Below, piece after piece: positions 1 to 8,129 of a stretch of 16,186 nucleotides of DNA. How positions within the stretch are numbered: the first letter of the stretch is position 1; every line of letters begins with the position of its first letter. The stretch covers positions 1 through 16,186 of the forward strand of contig CAZXCQ010000140.1 of assembly GCA_964639275.1 (NCBI GenBank). The letters are read 5' to 3'. The notes beneath the pieces were generated by a model. That model made no database searches and was not told the DNA's origin. It saw only the letters and a program-made list of their open reading frames with translations. A program made the position numbers and the translations under genes. Source of the stretch: CAZXCQ01 sp964639275 (GTDB lineage: Bacteria; Desulfobacterota; DSM-4660; Desulfatiglandales; Desulfatiglandaceae).

Positions 1-28
1 CTGGATTCCGGCTTTCGCCGGAATGACG
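1..28. repeat. Dispersed palindromic intergenic repeat, partial at window edge
   Basis: A perfect 8-bp inverted repeat (ATTCCGGC at 5-12, GCCGGAAT at 17-24) encloses a TTTC loop. The first 12 bases (CTGGATTCCGGC) recur exactly at 7118-7129. This is the common REP-like repeat type of desulfobacterial genomes (established for the group; the assignment here is by eye). The element is probably cut by the window start. Confidence 0.6.
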
Positions 29-149
29 GAGTAACAAGTTTCGTTGTAGGGTTAATACGGTTAATAACTCCCGCGGTTTTAACAAGTTACCTTTAGCCCA
101 CTTGCCGATTCAATAATTCAATAAGTCGTGGAATTGGTCAAACACCGGC

Positions 150-178
150 TTGACGTATGAGCCCATGCGATTTAGCAT
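150..178 (+). promoter_or_regulatory. Candidate sigma70 promoter of the mtaD-PBP operon
   Basis: TTGACG at 150-155 and TAGCAT at 173-178 are separated by exactly 17 bp, matching 5 of 6 and 4 of 6 consensus bases. Transcription would start near 185, leaving a leader of about 40 nt before the ATG at 226. No operator-like dyad was seen around it. Confidence 0.5.
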
Positions 179-225
179 AAGAGCTTCTTATTCAGAGCGA
201 ATCGATAAGACAAAGAGGTAGGGTC

Positions 226-1542
226 ATGGAACAGGTGGATATAATCGTTGAAAATGGGACCGTTTTGACAATGGATGAGAAAACCACCATCTTGAAAGGA
301 GGGTTTCTCTGCATAAAAGGTGATGCCATCTCGCACGTCGGAACAGAGGGGCAAGACAGCTTTGAGGCAAAAAAGAGGATTGATGCCAAAGAAGGCCTCG
401 TCCTCCCCGGGCTGATCAATGGCCATACGCACGCGGCCATGACCCTCTTCAGGGGATTGGCTGATGACCTCCCCCTGATGGAGTGGCTCAATAACTATAT
501 CTTTCCCGTGGAGAGCAGGATGGATGGGGGCTTTGTTTTCACCGGAACAATGCTTGCGTGTGCAGAGATGATCATGTCGGGCACGACCACCTTCTGCGAC
601 ATGTATCTATTCGAAGGGGAGGTGGCCAGGGCGGCAAAAGAGGCCGGCATGAGATGCCTTGTGGGAGAAGTATTATATGACTTTCCTTCCCCCAACTACG
701 GTCCCATTGAAAAGGGTCTTGAGTACACCGAGTCGTTGATCAAAGAATGGCAGGGCGATCCGATCGTTTCAATCGCGGTAGAGCCCCACTCCCTGTTCAC
801 CTGTAGCCCCGATCTCCTGACCGCTGCAAACAAACTGGCCCTGCAATATGGTGTGCCGCTGGTCATCCACCTGGCCGAGACGCGGAGCGAGGTCGCGGAG
901 ATAAGAACGCGGTATGGGAAGGACCCGGTTGAACATCTCCATTCCCTGGGCATCCTGGGTCCGCATCTGATCGCAGACCACTGTGTGCACCTCGATACCC
1001 AGAACATCAAACAGATGGCTGAACACGGGGTAAGCGCGATTCATAATCCCGAGAGCAATATGAAGCTGGCCTCAGGCGTCGCACCTGTCCCCGAACTGCT
1101 TGCCCGGGGTGTGACTGTGGGGTTGGGGACGGATGGGTGTGCCTCGAATAACAACCTGGACCTCTTTGCAGAGATGGACATGGCTGCAAAGCTCCAAAAG
1201 GTCCATCATATGGATCCCACGTTTATGGATGCCTTGACAGTCCTGAGGATGGCGACCATAGAGGGGGCCAGGGCGTTAGGCCTCGAAAGGCTCATCGGCT
1301 CTCTCGAAGTAGGCAAGAAGGCAGATGTCATCGTTTTGGACTCTCAAAGGCCGCACCTGATACCCATGTACAACCCCTTTTCCCATCTGGTCTACTCGGC
1401 AAGAGGGAACGACGTGATCCATTCCATCATCAATGGACGTCATGTCATGGAGGAGCGGAATCTCCGGACCCTGAACCTGACCGACGTTATGGGGCATGCA
1501 AGGGAAAAGGCATTATGGGTAAAGAAGTGGCTTTCTAATTGA
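226..1542 (+). CDS. mtaD: 5-methylthioadenosine/S-adenosylhomocysteine deaminase-type amidohydrolase
   Basis: This is a metal-dependent amidohydrolase of 438 residues, the usual length for the MtaD/TrzA group. Members deaminate adenine-containing thioethers (MTA, SAH), giving inosyl products in methionine salvage; they act in the cytosol. Visible motifs are the HxH metal pair at His67/His69 in a GHTHAAMT context, a third metal ligand at His215 (HLAET), the HCVH motif from His252, and the metal-binding Asp303 in GTDGCASNN. All expected catalytic residues are present. The ATG at 226 is supported by AGAGGT at 214-219, six bases upstream. It is the first gene of the operon and its stop overlaps a possible TTG start of the next gene. 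Exact substrate (MTA, SAH, 5'-deoxyadenosine or another aminopurine or triazine) cannot be read from sequence. The family call is secure. Confidence 0.9.
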   Translation: MEQVDIIVENGTVLTMDEKTTILKGGFLCIKGDAISHVGTEGQDSFEAKKRIDAKEGLVLPGLINGHTHAAMTLFRGLADDLPLMEWLNNYIFPVESRMDGGFVFTGTMLACAEMIMSGTTTFCDMYLFEGEVARAAKEAGMRCLVGEVLYDFPSPNYGPIEKGLEYTESLIKEWQGDPIVSIAVEPHSLFTCSPDLLTAANKLALQYGVPLVIHLAETRSEVAEIRTRYGKDPVEHLHSLGILGPHLIADHCVHLDTQNIKQMAEHGVSAIHNPESNMKLASGVAPVPELLARGVTVGLGTDGCASNNNLDLFAEMDMAAKLQKVHHMDPTFMDALTVLRMATIEGARALGLERLIGSLEVGKKADVIVLDSQRPHLIPMYNPFSHLVYSARGNDVIHSIINGRHVMEERNLRTLNLTDVMGHAREKALWVKKWLSN

Positions 1543-1562
1543 GAAATGGCGGCACAGGCGAT

Positions 1563-2366
1563 ATGGCGGTGGAAAACAGCAGATTTATTGCCCTGGGAAG
1601 CAGACTAAAAGGGGTCCCCGAGGTCCTGACCCTGGGGGTGAAACCCAATTTCTTTGACTATCCTGCCAGCGAGAGGGAGTTGATTCTTAATGCCCAAGTC
1701 ATCCTCTTTCCCACACTCAACTATGCCCAGTTTCTCACGACCATGGGAAAGAGGATCTTTCCCAGCCTCGAGACCCACCTCTATGCCGATGAGAAGATCA
1801 AGCAGACCACCCTTTTTTACATGCTGGGGATACCGCACCCCCGTACCAGGATCTACTACCGCCTCCACCATCAGGAGATCCCGGAGGAATTCCCTTTCCC
1901 ATTTATTGCAAAATTGCCAAGACGCTCTGCCAGGGGACGAGGGGTCTTTAGGATCGTCAATTCAGAGGATCTCGAAAGATATTTAAAACTCACAAAGGTT
2001 GCCTATATCCAGGAATACCTGCCTCATGAACGCGACCTGCGGGTCATACTCATAAACTACAGACCGGTCCTTTCATATTGGCGCATCAGGGCTCCCGAAG
2101 ATTTCAGGACCAATCTTTTGCAAGGGGGCACAGTCTCTTTTGCCGATGTCCCCTCCGACGGAATTGAGATTGCACAGGAATCTGCGAGGAAGTGCCGGTT
2201 TGATGATGTGGGTATGGATCTTATCCTATATTCTGGCAAGTGGTATGTTATTGAGGCAAACATGAAGTACGGCCGCAAGGGGTTAAAACTGAAGGGAATG
2301 GAGCTAAAGGAAATCATACGTCAAAAACTTGTTTCCGGGGAGCTTTTTGAAAAACATGATGGGTAA
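1563..2366 (+). CDS. ATP-grasp domain protein, RimK-like ligase
   Basis: About 267 residues, with the fold pattern of ATP-grasp enzymes, which activate a carboxylate as acyl phosphate and join it to an amine or thiol. A probable ATP-binding lysine lies in PFIAKLPRRSARGRGVF, the hinge region in VAYIQEYLPHERDLRV, and the metal-binding Glu/Asn pair in YVIEANMKYGRKGL close to the C terminus. Start is uncertain: ATG at 1563 is chosen, but an in-frame TTG at 1539 overlaps the upstream stop codon (TTGA) and would add eight residues (translational coupling). Neither has a strong ribosome site. It sits between mtaD and the PBP gene, and its end overlaps the PBP start. Residue pattern suggests the RimK/glutathione-synthetase-like branch, but the substrate is unknown. 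A role in peptide or cell-wall modification would only be a guess from context. Confidence 0.75.
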   Translation: MAVENSRFIALGSRLKGVPEVLTLGVKPNFFDYPASERELILNAQVILFPTLNYAQFLTTMGKRIFPSLETHLYADEKIKQTTLFYMLGIPHPRTRIYYRLHHQEIPEEFPFPFIAKLPRRSARGRGVFRIVNSEDLERYLKLTKVAYIQEYLPHERDLRVILINYRPVLSYWRIRAPEDFRTNLLQGGTVSFADVPSDGIEIAQESARKCRFDDVGMDLILYSGKWYVIEANMKYGRKGLKLKGMELKEIIRQKLVSGELFEKHDG

Positions 2367-5300
2367 AAAGTCAAAGCTCCTTATTCTCGTTTTCTGTGTC
2401 CTTGTCCTGGTCCCGGTATCTTTCTTGGGATATTTTTATTTCAAGGTCACCCGCGAGGTCTCAAGTCGTATCGAGAGGGGAGCTATCGATCGCATCATTG
2501 CCTCGGAAAGCCCTGTCTACTATGACGACGGCCAGACCCCTATCGGTGTCTTATTTGAAAAGACCCACCGTAAATACACCAAATATGAGGACATCCCTGA
2601 AATCTTTGTAAAGGCCCTCCTGGCCGCCGAGGACAGGGATTTTTTTACTCACTGGGGATTTGATCCCAAGGCGATGCTCAGGGCACTCGTGGCGAACATT
2701 AGGGCAGGCCGGGTGGTTCAGGGTGGTAGCACCATAACCCAGCAGACCGCCAAAAACATATTTAAACGAGAAAAAAGATCCTACGGGGCAAAGCTCAAAG
2801 AGGTGATCGAGGCCTTTCTCCTTGAAAGAGAATATACCAAAAAGGAGATCCTTGAGATGTATGCCAATCAGTTCTTTGTGACAGGTTATGGAAAGGGTCT
2901 TCGGATCGCGGCCCAGTATTATTTCGGAAAGGATCCAAAGGATCTTGACCTTGTGGAAACGGCCTTCATAGTCGGGTCGGTCAAGGGCCCCAACCGTTAC
3001 AATCCGTTTATCAAAAAGAGCGAGGCAGAAAGGAAGGAGGCCCTTCGACTTGCCAAGCTGCGGAAGGACTATGTCCTTTCCAGCATGCAAAAGCTGGGTC
3101 TTATCACCAAAGAGCAGTACCTCGAGGGCATAAAGCGGAAGGTCCCTTTTAAGGAAGGGAGGATCACCTATCGGTTAAATGTGGTCATGGACTATATTCG
3201 CGAACAGCTAGAATCTGACTATTTTCAGGAGATTCTCCACGAACAAGGGGTAGATAATTTTGCCACCTCCGGGATCAGTATCTACACATCCATCCATAAA
3301 GAGACCCAGGAAGCCGCCTTGCAGAGCCTCCGCACCCATCTCGCAATGATGGATATCCGGCTAAATGGCTACACCGCGAGCAAGACAAAGGACGGTCCCG
3401 GTGATCGATCAGCCACGGATCCCATGGAACCAAAGGGCGCCCTGCCCTTTCTGGCACGAATCACCCAGGTCGATAGAGATAATGAAAAGGCCCACTTGGT
3501 GGTCTCGTGGGACCAGGGGGGCGGAATTATTGACTTCGATGCCCTCCAGCCCGTTGGGGAGGCCTGGTTAAAATGGAAGTCAGGACCGTGGGCGGTGTTC
3601 AAGAAAAAAGATGTCCCCGAGTTCCTGGAGAATTTCCACAAGGGAGATATGGTGGCGGTCCGGCTCGTTCGTTCCGCTCAGATGTCAAAAAATGGCGAGC
3701 CCGAGCCAAGATTGCTGCTTTCAATAATCCCGCAGCTCGAAGGCGGCGTGGTGGTGCTCCAAAAGGGCATGATAAGGGCCATGGTGGGTGGCTTTGAGGA
3801 TCGATTTTTTAATCGGGCCGTTGACGCAAAGAGACAGTTGGGCTCTATCTTTAAACCGATCGTCTACACCGCAGCCCTGCAGCTCAAATGGAATACCCTT
3901 GATCCCCTGCAAAACGTGAGGGACATCTTTCGATTTGAAAACACCTTCTATTTGCCGCGACCGGACCATACCCCCCAGAGCCCCAAGGTTTCAATGGCCT
4001 GGGCAGGAGCAAAGTCGGAAAATCTGGCCACTGTCTGGCTGATCTACCACCTCACCGAACACCTGAACATGAGCGAATTCAAAGAGGTCGCCGATATTGT
4101 TGGGCTCGGCAGGAGAAAAGGGGAATCCTATCTGGATTACGAGAAGAGGATCCGGGATCTCTATGGGGTTTTGGTCAACAAAGAGGCACTCATGGAAGCG
4201 GCCTTTGAAGAAACAAAAAAAGAGATCGAATCGGATCTCATATTTGGAGGCCAGGAGCAAATCCTGGACAACCTCAAACGATTGCACTTCAATATCAACC
4301 CCTCCCTCACAAAGGTTGAGGGCCCGGAAGAAAGGCAGCTCTTGAGATACAGTTTCAGCAGGCTCAGCGACCTTGACAAGAAGATGAAAGATCAGTTTCA
4401 AGAGATCCCCGGTCTGATTGACGCGTATGCCCACAACAAAGACCCGAGAATATGGCAAGAGCTCTCTCAACATCTCCGTCATTTTTACCGGACTGACAAC
4501 AACCGGGCAAAGGTTGTCTTTACAGAAGACCCTGGAGAACTGGCTCCTCAAGTATTACTCCCGATCACCCCAGAGTGGCTTCTTGGGATGACCCCGACCT
4601 TGACAAGCGAGAAGATATGGATAGACGGACTGATCACCTCGGGGGTCTTGGCCCTGATCCACAAGCAGGTGAAAGAGCCTTACAAGCGATTGCGTGCCAA
4701 CAGACCCTACGATATTGAAACCCTGTTCAGGATCAGGGACTTCAGAACCCTTGTCAATCTACACTATGTGGTCTATCTTTCCAGGAAGATCGGGATCTCT
4801 ACAAGGCTCGATCCGGTCCTTTCCTTTCCCCTCGGGCCAAATTCTATCAGCATCCTGGAAGCGGCGTTGGCCTATCAGACCCTGATAACGGGTCACATTT
4901 ACAGCCTTTTGCCAGAGGGTGGATCCAGAATGGTCCCTGTCATCACAAAGATCGTAGATAGAATGGGCGAGGTGATCTGGGAATATGGGCCAAAACCCAA
5001 AAGGGTCCTATCCGCCCGGGTCTGCAGTCTGGTTACCGAAATCTTGAAAAAGGTCATGGAAGTCGGTACGGGCCGTCAGGCAAGGGATGCAGTCATGGCC
5101 TTTGACATCGCCCTCCCTACCTTTGGAAAGACCGGTACCGCTAATCAATTTACCAATTCAAGCTTTGTGGGGGTGATTCCCGGGCCTGACGAAAGGACGG
5201 GGGAACTGGATTTAAAGGACGGATATGTAATCGCCAGTTATGTGGGGTATGATGATAACCGACCCATGAAATCCAAACACTTTACCCTATACGGTTCTTC

Positions 5301-5595
5301 GGGTGCCCTCCCCCTCTGGACCGACACCGCAAATGCCGTCACCAACTCCGAGGATTATTCCAGGGCGCTCCAGCTTGCAGACCTGGTATTTGGCCCCACC
5401 TCAAGTCTGATCCCCATGGAGGGGGATTTAGAGACCATTGCTGTGTCACCCCTCAGTGGGCTTCCGTCAGGAGTGGACAAAAAGAGCGCTGCAACTGCTT
5501 CACCTCCTGTCCACATAATCGGGGAAGCGACTGAGGATGGAGGGACACTGGTACTAAAAAGGCACTTTGAGCCGGCGGGAGGAATAGTGGAATGA
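2356..5595 (+). CDS. Class A penicillin-binding protein (PBP1A type), unusually long
   Basis: A bifunctional peptidoglycan glycosyltransferase/transpeptidase of about 1079 residues, against roughly 750-850 in typical PBP1A proteins. In order: one membrane anchor (about 8-28); a GT51 domain with catalytic Glu92 in AAEDRDFF, the GGSTITQQ motif and Glu164 in KKEILEMY; a PBP1A-type OB domain (about 362-456); and the transpeptidase with Ser497 in GSIFKP, SEN at 554-556 and KTGT from Lys925. All catalytic motifs are intact, so it should be active in the periplasm. About 220 extra, charged, helix-like residues (roughly 571-795) separate SxN from the conserved stretch leading to KTG. ATG 2356 (or 2359) is preferred over an upstream in-frame TTG at 2329; GGGGAG at 2337-2342 is a possible ribosome site. 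It overlaps the ATP-grasp gene by 11 bp, and its stop overlaps the next start. Confidence 0.93.
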   Translation: MMGKKSKLLILVFCVLVLVPVSFLGYFYFKVTREVSSRIERGAIDRIIASESPVYYDDGQTPIGVLFEKTHRKYTKYEDIPEIFVKALLAAEDRDFFTHWGFDPKAMLRALVANIRAGRVVQGGSTITQQTAKNIFKREKRSYGAKLKEVIEAFLLEREYTKKEILEMYANQFFVTGYGKGLRIAAQYYFGKDPKDLDLVETAFIVGSVKGPNRYNPFIKKSEAERKEALRLAKLRKDYVLSSMQKLGLITKEQYLEGIKRKVPFKEGRITYRLNVVMDYIREQLESDYFQEILHEQGVDNFATSGISIYTSIHKETQEAALQSLRTHLAMMDIRLNGYTASKTKDGPGDRSATDPMEPKGALPFLARITQVDRDNEKAHLVVSWDQGGGIIDFDALQPVGEAWLKWKSGPWAVFKKKDVPEFLENFHKGDMVAVRLVRSAQMSKNGEPEPRLLLSIIPQLEGGVVVLQKGMIRAMVGGFEDRFFNRAVDAKRQLGSIFKPIVYTAALQLKWNTLDPLQNVRDIFRFENTFYLPRPDHTPQSPKVSMAWAGAKSENLATVWLIYHLTEHLNMSEFKEVADIVGLGRRKGESYLDYEKRIRDLYGVLVNKEALMEAAFEETKKEIESDLIFGGQEQILDNLKRLHFNINPSLTKVEGPEERQLLRYSFSRLSDLDKKMKDQFQEIPGLIDAYAHNKDPRIWQELSQHLRHFYRTDNNRAKVVFTEDPGELAPQVLLPITPEWLLGMTPTLTSEKIWIDGLITSGVLALIHKQVKEPYKRLRANRPYDIETLFRIRDFRTLVNLHYVVYLSRKIGISTRLDPVLSFPLGPNSISILEAALAYQTLITGHIYSLLPEGGSRMVPVITKIVDRMGEVIWEYGPKPKRVLSARVCSLVTEILKKVMEVGTGRQARDAVMAFDIALPTFGKTGTANQFTNSSFVGVIPGPDERTGELDLKDGYVIASYVGYDDNRPMKSKHFTLYGSSGALPLWTDTANAVTNSEDYSRALQLADLVFGPTSSLIPMEGDLETIAVSPLSGLPSGVDKKSAATASPPVHIIGEATEDGGTLVLKRHFEPAGGIVE

Positions 5596-6995
5596 AGATA
5601 ACAAAGAAGCCTCTCTTGATCCTTCTGTTTTTTTCGATCTATGGATGTATGCCGCCCCCGGAAAGGCCCTCGCCGTCCGCGCCGCCGGTCGGACCAGAGG
5701 TTCCGGTGGAACAGGCCCCTTTGCTCGCATCCGACACCCTCGACAGAAAGATTGGTCTTCTTGAAGACAGACTTAATGACAAAGACCTCTCAGAGCGGGA
5801 AAGGGAGATCGCCTCCGGTCTCCTGGAGACATATAAATCGCTCGCAGAGGTCTCTGCCGGCGACCTGACTTACGAGGAATACCGAAAGGCCATCCGCAAA
5901 CTCTTCCAAGGCCTGAGCCTCCTTGATGAGGAGTTCATTTTAAAAGGGAAAACCGGCAAAACCGACTATCAGACGCCCATAATGGATCTTGCCAAAATGA
6001 GACGCGAGATCCTTGATAGCTATAACCAGCAGGACTACAGGGGTGTCGTTAGTCGTTCCGGCAAGCTGAAGTCCGTGTTTGGCCCGGATGCCCTTACTCC
6101 CGAAATCGGCCTTGTCCTTGCCCTCTCACTGGCCAAGGAAGGGATGTTAAAAGAGGCGATAAATATCGGGGAAGGAATCATCAGTCAACATGACACAACC
6201 CCTGACCTCATCGTTCTGAGGGCCAGAATCGCGGAGTGGAAACTCAGGCTGGGTCAGGGTGAAGGGGCATTATCCATCTATGAAGGTCTTAGACATACAC
6301 TGGATGAGAGGGAGGCTGAAATACAGTCACTCCACAAAAAGATCCTGGCAGTCAAATCCCCTGCAGCCCGAGCACCTGGGGTGGCTATAACAGAAACACC
6401 ACCCCGGCGGGCCGGGGATACAAAGACAGAGCAGCTCTATCAAACGGTGGCTAGGCTGATTCAAGAACAGAAGTTTGATAAGGCAAGAGAATTACTCGCT
6501 TTTAGAAGGAGTGAATTACTGTTGGAAGCATCTCCCGCCCGGGAGATCGAGCCGATAGACAAGGCCCTGAAAGATGTGGACCTAGCAGAGGATGAGTACC
6601 TCCAGAAAAAGCTATCCGTGCTCTCACGGGATTCCAAGAAGAGAAAGACCCTTGAGTTGGCAATGAAACTCCTTGAAGAAGAAAAATTTGAAGATGCCAT
6701 ATCACAACTGGACTCCCTCGACATGGAAAACAAAGAAAGTCCCGAGGCGAAGAAACTGAAGGATCTGGCCGTTGAAATGCTCGTAAACCGTGAGAGGAAT
6801 CGAGCGGCAAAGATCTTTTTGGAAGCAAAAAAGACCCATGACCCCCAAAAGAAACGGGAATACCTTCTCTCCTCCTACAATATACTTAAATCATTAGTCG
6901 ATAAATATCCGTCATCCCCTTTGATTTTAAAGGTTAAATCCCATATCGAGGTGGTCAGGGAAGAGCTTGACAAGGTGGCAAAGGGCAGTTCTTAG
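5592..6995 (+). CDS. TPR-like lipoprotein, candidate PBP partner
   Basis: A 467-residue exported lipoprotein. The N terminus is Lys-rich, then hydrophobic (LLILLFFSIYGC), with the lipidated Cys at residue 19 followed by Met rather than Asp, so outer-membrane sorting is expected. A proline-rich linker (about 20-40) leads to a long helical body with TPR-like repeats, for example around 'GMLKEAINIGEGI', 'EQKFDKARELLAF' and 'EEKFEDAISQLDS', ending in charged coiled-coil-like helices. ATG overlaps the PBP stop (ATGA), so the two proteins are translationally coupled. Known precedent: E. coli LpoA, an outer-membrane lipoprotein with a TPR-like N domain, activates PBP1A. A similar role here is inference from position and architecture only; no sequence similarity to LpoA was recognised. 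It is the last gene of the operon, and no clear intrinsic terminator follows. Confidence 0.8.
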   Translation: MKITKKPLLILLFFSIYGCMPPPERPSPSAPPVGPEVPVEQAPLLASDTLDRKIGLLEDRLNDKDLSEREREIASGLLETYKSLAEVSAGDLTYEEYRKAIRKLFQGLSLLDEEFILKGKTGKTDYQTPIMDLAKMRREILDSYNQQDYRGVVSRSGKLKSVFGPDALTPEIGLVLALSLAKEGMLKEAINIGEGIISQHDTTPDLIVLRARIAEWKLRLGQGEGALSIYEGLRHTLDEREAEIQSLHKKILAVKSPAARAPGVAITETPPRRAGDTKTEQLYQTVARLIQEQKFDKARELLAFRRSELLLEASPAREIEPIDKALKDVDLAEDEYLQKKLSVLSRDSKKRKTLELAMKLLEEEKFEDAISQLDSLDMENKESPEAKKLKDLAVEMLVNRERNRAAKIFLEAKKTHDPQKKREYLLSSYNILKSLVDKYPSSPLILKVKSHIEVVREELDKVAKGSS

Positions 6996-7021
6996 TATCC
7001 CTCGGTAGAAGACACCAATAC

Positions 7022-7215
7022 TTGAGAGTCTCGTAAAAAGTCGTCACTCCGGTGAAAACCGGATCGGGGCCCGGGGCAGGCTCCGGAGTCCAGGCCTTTC
7101 GTAACCAATGGAAGGCACTGGATTCCGGCCCTTCGGCCATGAGCTCAGAGCCGAATGGCTTTCGCAGGAATCACAAGGATATAGTACTGATGGGTTTTTG
7201 CAGAACCGTCGAAAT
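7022..7215. repeat. Decayed MITE/REP-like intergenic element
   Basis: The left end (GAGAGTCTCGTAAAAAGTC) and the reverse complement of the right end (GACGGTTCTGCAAAAACCC) match at about 11 of 19 positions, suggesting eroded terminal inverted repeats. Inside are a perfect 6-bp GAAA-loop hairpin (TCCGGT at 7048-7053, ACCGGA at 7058-7063) and the CTGGATTCCGGC word at 7118-7129 shared with the window start. The 'TCGTAAAAAGTCGTCA.TCCGG' layout is familiar from desulfobacterial dispersed repeats (recalled, not searched). No coding capacity was recognised. Confidence 0.5.
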
Positions 7216-7248
7216 TAGCACTTGGCGAGGCTTCGCTAGGTCGTAGCC

Positions 7249-7280
7249 GTTCACGGGTTCAAAGGTTCAGGGGTTCAGGG
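7249..7280. repeat. GGTTCA-rich inverted repeat, left arm
   Basis: Four TTCA-centred units in tandem (GTTCACG, GGTTCAAA, GGTTCAGG, GGTTCAGGG). It is the inverted partner of 7457-7493. The 176 bp between the arms (7281-7456) has no recognisable gene. Confidence 0.6.
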
Positions 7281-7456
7281 ATTTCCCGCTGAAAGCGCGA
7301 TTGCATTCTTTTCCCCGGATTACTTTTCGGACGCGTATTCCAGCGAAAAGCATCCGGATTCATCGTTCCCAACCTGAAAATTGGCCGTACATTGGCAAGC
7401 ATGTGGCAAAACCAGCAGGTTTTACGAAGACTTCGGGATATCAATTTTGCCCTTGT

Positions 7457-7493
7457 CCCTAACCGTGAACCTCTGAACCCTGAACCTGTGAAC
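7457..7493. repeat. GGTTCA-rich inverted repeat, right arm
   Basis: The reverse complement reads GTTCACAGGTTCAGGGTTCA, then GAGGTTCACGGTTAGGG, and aligns with the left arm at 7249-7280 with small insertions and mismatches. The arm ends about 20 bp before the first recognisable codon of the broken PfkB gene, so the repeat may have replaced that gene's promoter region. Confidence 0.6.
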
Positions 7494-7513
7494 GCTTGCG
7501 CTACATCTTTCTG

Positions 7514-8129
7514 ATGAAGCAAAAGGGGCATGAAAAGGCTCAGGCAGTAGGACTCGGCCAGGCCTGCGTGGACTATCTGGGTGCTCTCGTCTCCTATCCT
7601 CCAGAGGATGGTAGGTCCGAACTTACTGATCTCCACATCCGGTATGGGGGCCCCGCTTCCACTGCCCTTGTCACACTCTCCCGCCTGGGCATTCCAACCT
7701 CACCTCCCAGTTTTCATTTATTGCCATTACCCGGCAAAGTGGCAGCCGGACTATCTTCTGGCACAGGGGAACGGCGCCCCATCTGCTGTCCCCCTGGTGG
7801 GGCCCAACGCCTCCGACGAAACCACCCTTCGGGCCCTCTGCCAGTTCGGTCCAAAAGAGGTAATCATCACATTGGGGGAAAGGGGTAGCATAGGGCAAAA
7901 TGACCAGGGAGTGGTCTTTCAGAAGGCCTTCTCGGTAAATGCCATTGATACCACGGGTGCCGGGGATGTGTATCATGGTGCATACATATACGGGGTGCTC
8001 TAGGGCTGGGACATGCCCCGTTCCATGCGGTTCACGTCCGGGGCCGCGGCAATGAAATGTACCCAGATCGGAGCGCAGACCGGCATACCCGATCTGGGGG
8101 CTCTTGATGATTTTTTGCGCAATGTCTAG
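7514..8129 (+). pseudogene. Degraded PfkB-family carbohydrate kinase
   Basis: Pieces of one ribokinase/PfkB-type protein appear in order in three frames. From ATG 7514 to about 7695: AVGLGQACVDYLG and YGGPASTALVTLSRLGIPTS. In the next frame, about 7708-7790: SFIAITRQSGSRTIFWHRGTAP. In a third frame, about 7800-8129: VIITLGERGSIG, the catalytic anion-hole motif DTTGAGDVYHG (Asp codon at 7965-7967) and the C-terminal helix AAAMKCTQIGAQTGIPDL. The last frame is interrupted by TAG at 8001-8003, where relatives commonly have Gln (CAG). About 205 codons remain of the usual 300 or so; roughly 40-50 codons are missing at the first junction and 60-70 at the second. Two frame changes plus deletions plus a nonsense codon indicate a dead gene rather than a sequencing slip. 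Original substrate is unknown. Confidence 0.85.

Noticed and set aside
2551..3090. Long antisense frame of 179 codons inside the PBP gene
   Set aside because: It is fully covered by the catalytic GT51 domain on the plus strand; a typical shadow frame. The antisense frame at 3991-4551 was rejected likewise, although it lies across the unusual insertion.
7249..7493. CRISPR array or tRNA T-arm suggested by repeated GGTTCA words
   Set aside because: Units are only 7-9 bp with no unique spacers, the arms are inverted rather than direct, and no tRNA stems form.
8001..8003. TAG in the PfkB gene read as pyrrolysine or a recoded amber codon
   Set aside because: The gene also has two frame changes and two internal deletions, so readthrough could not restore a working kinase.
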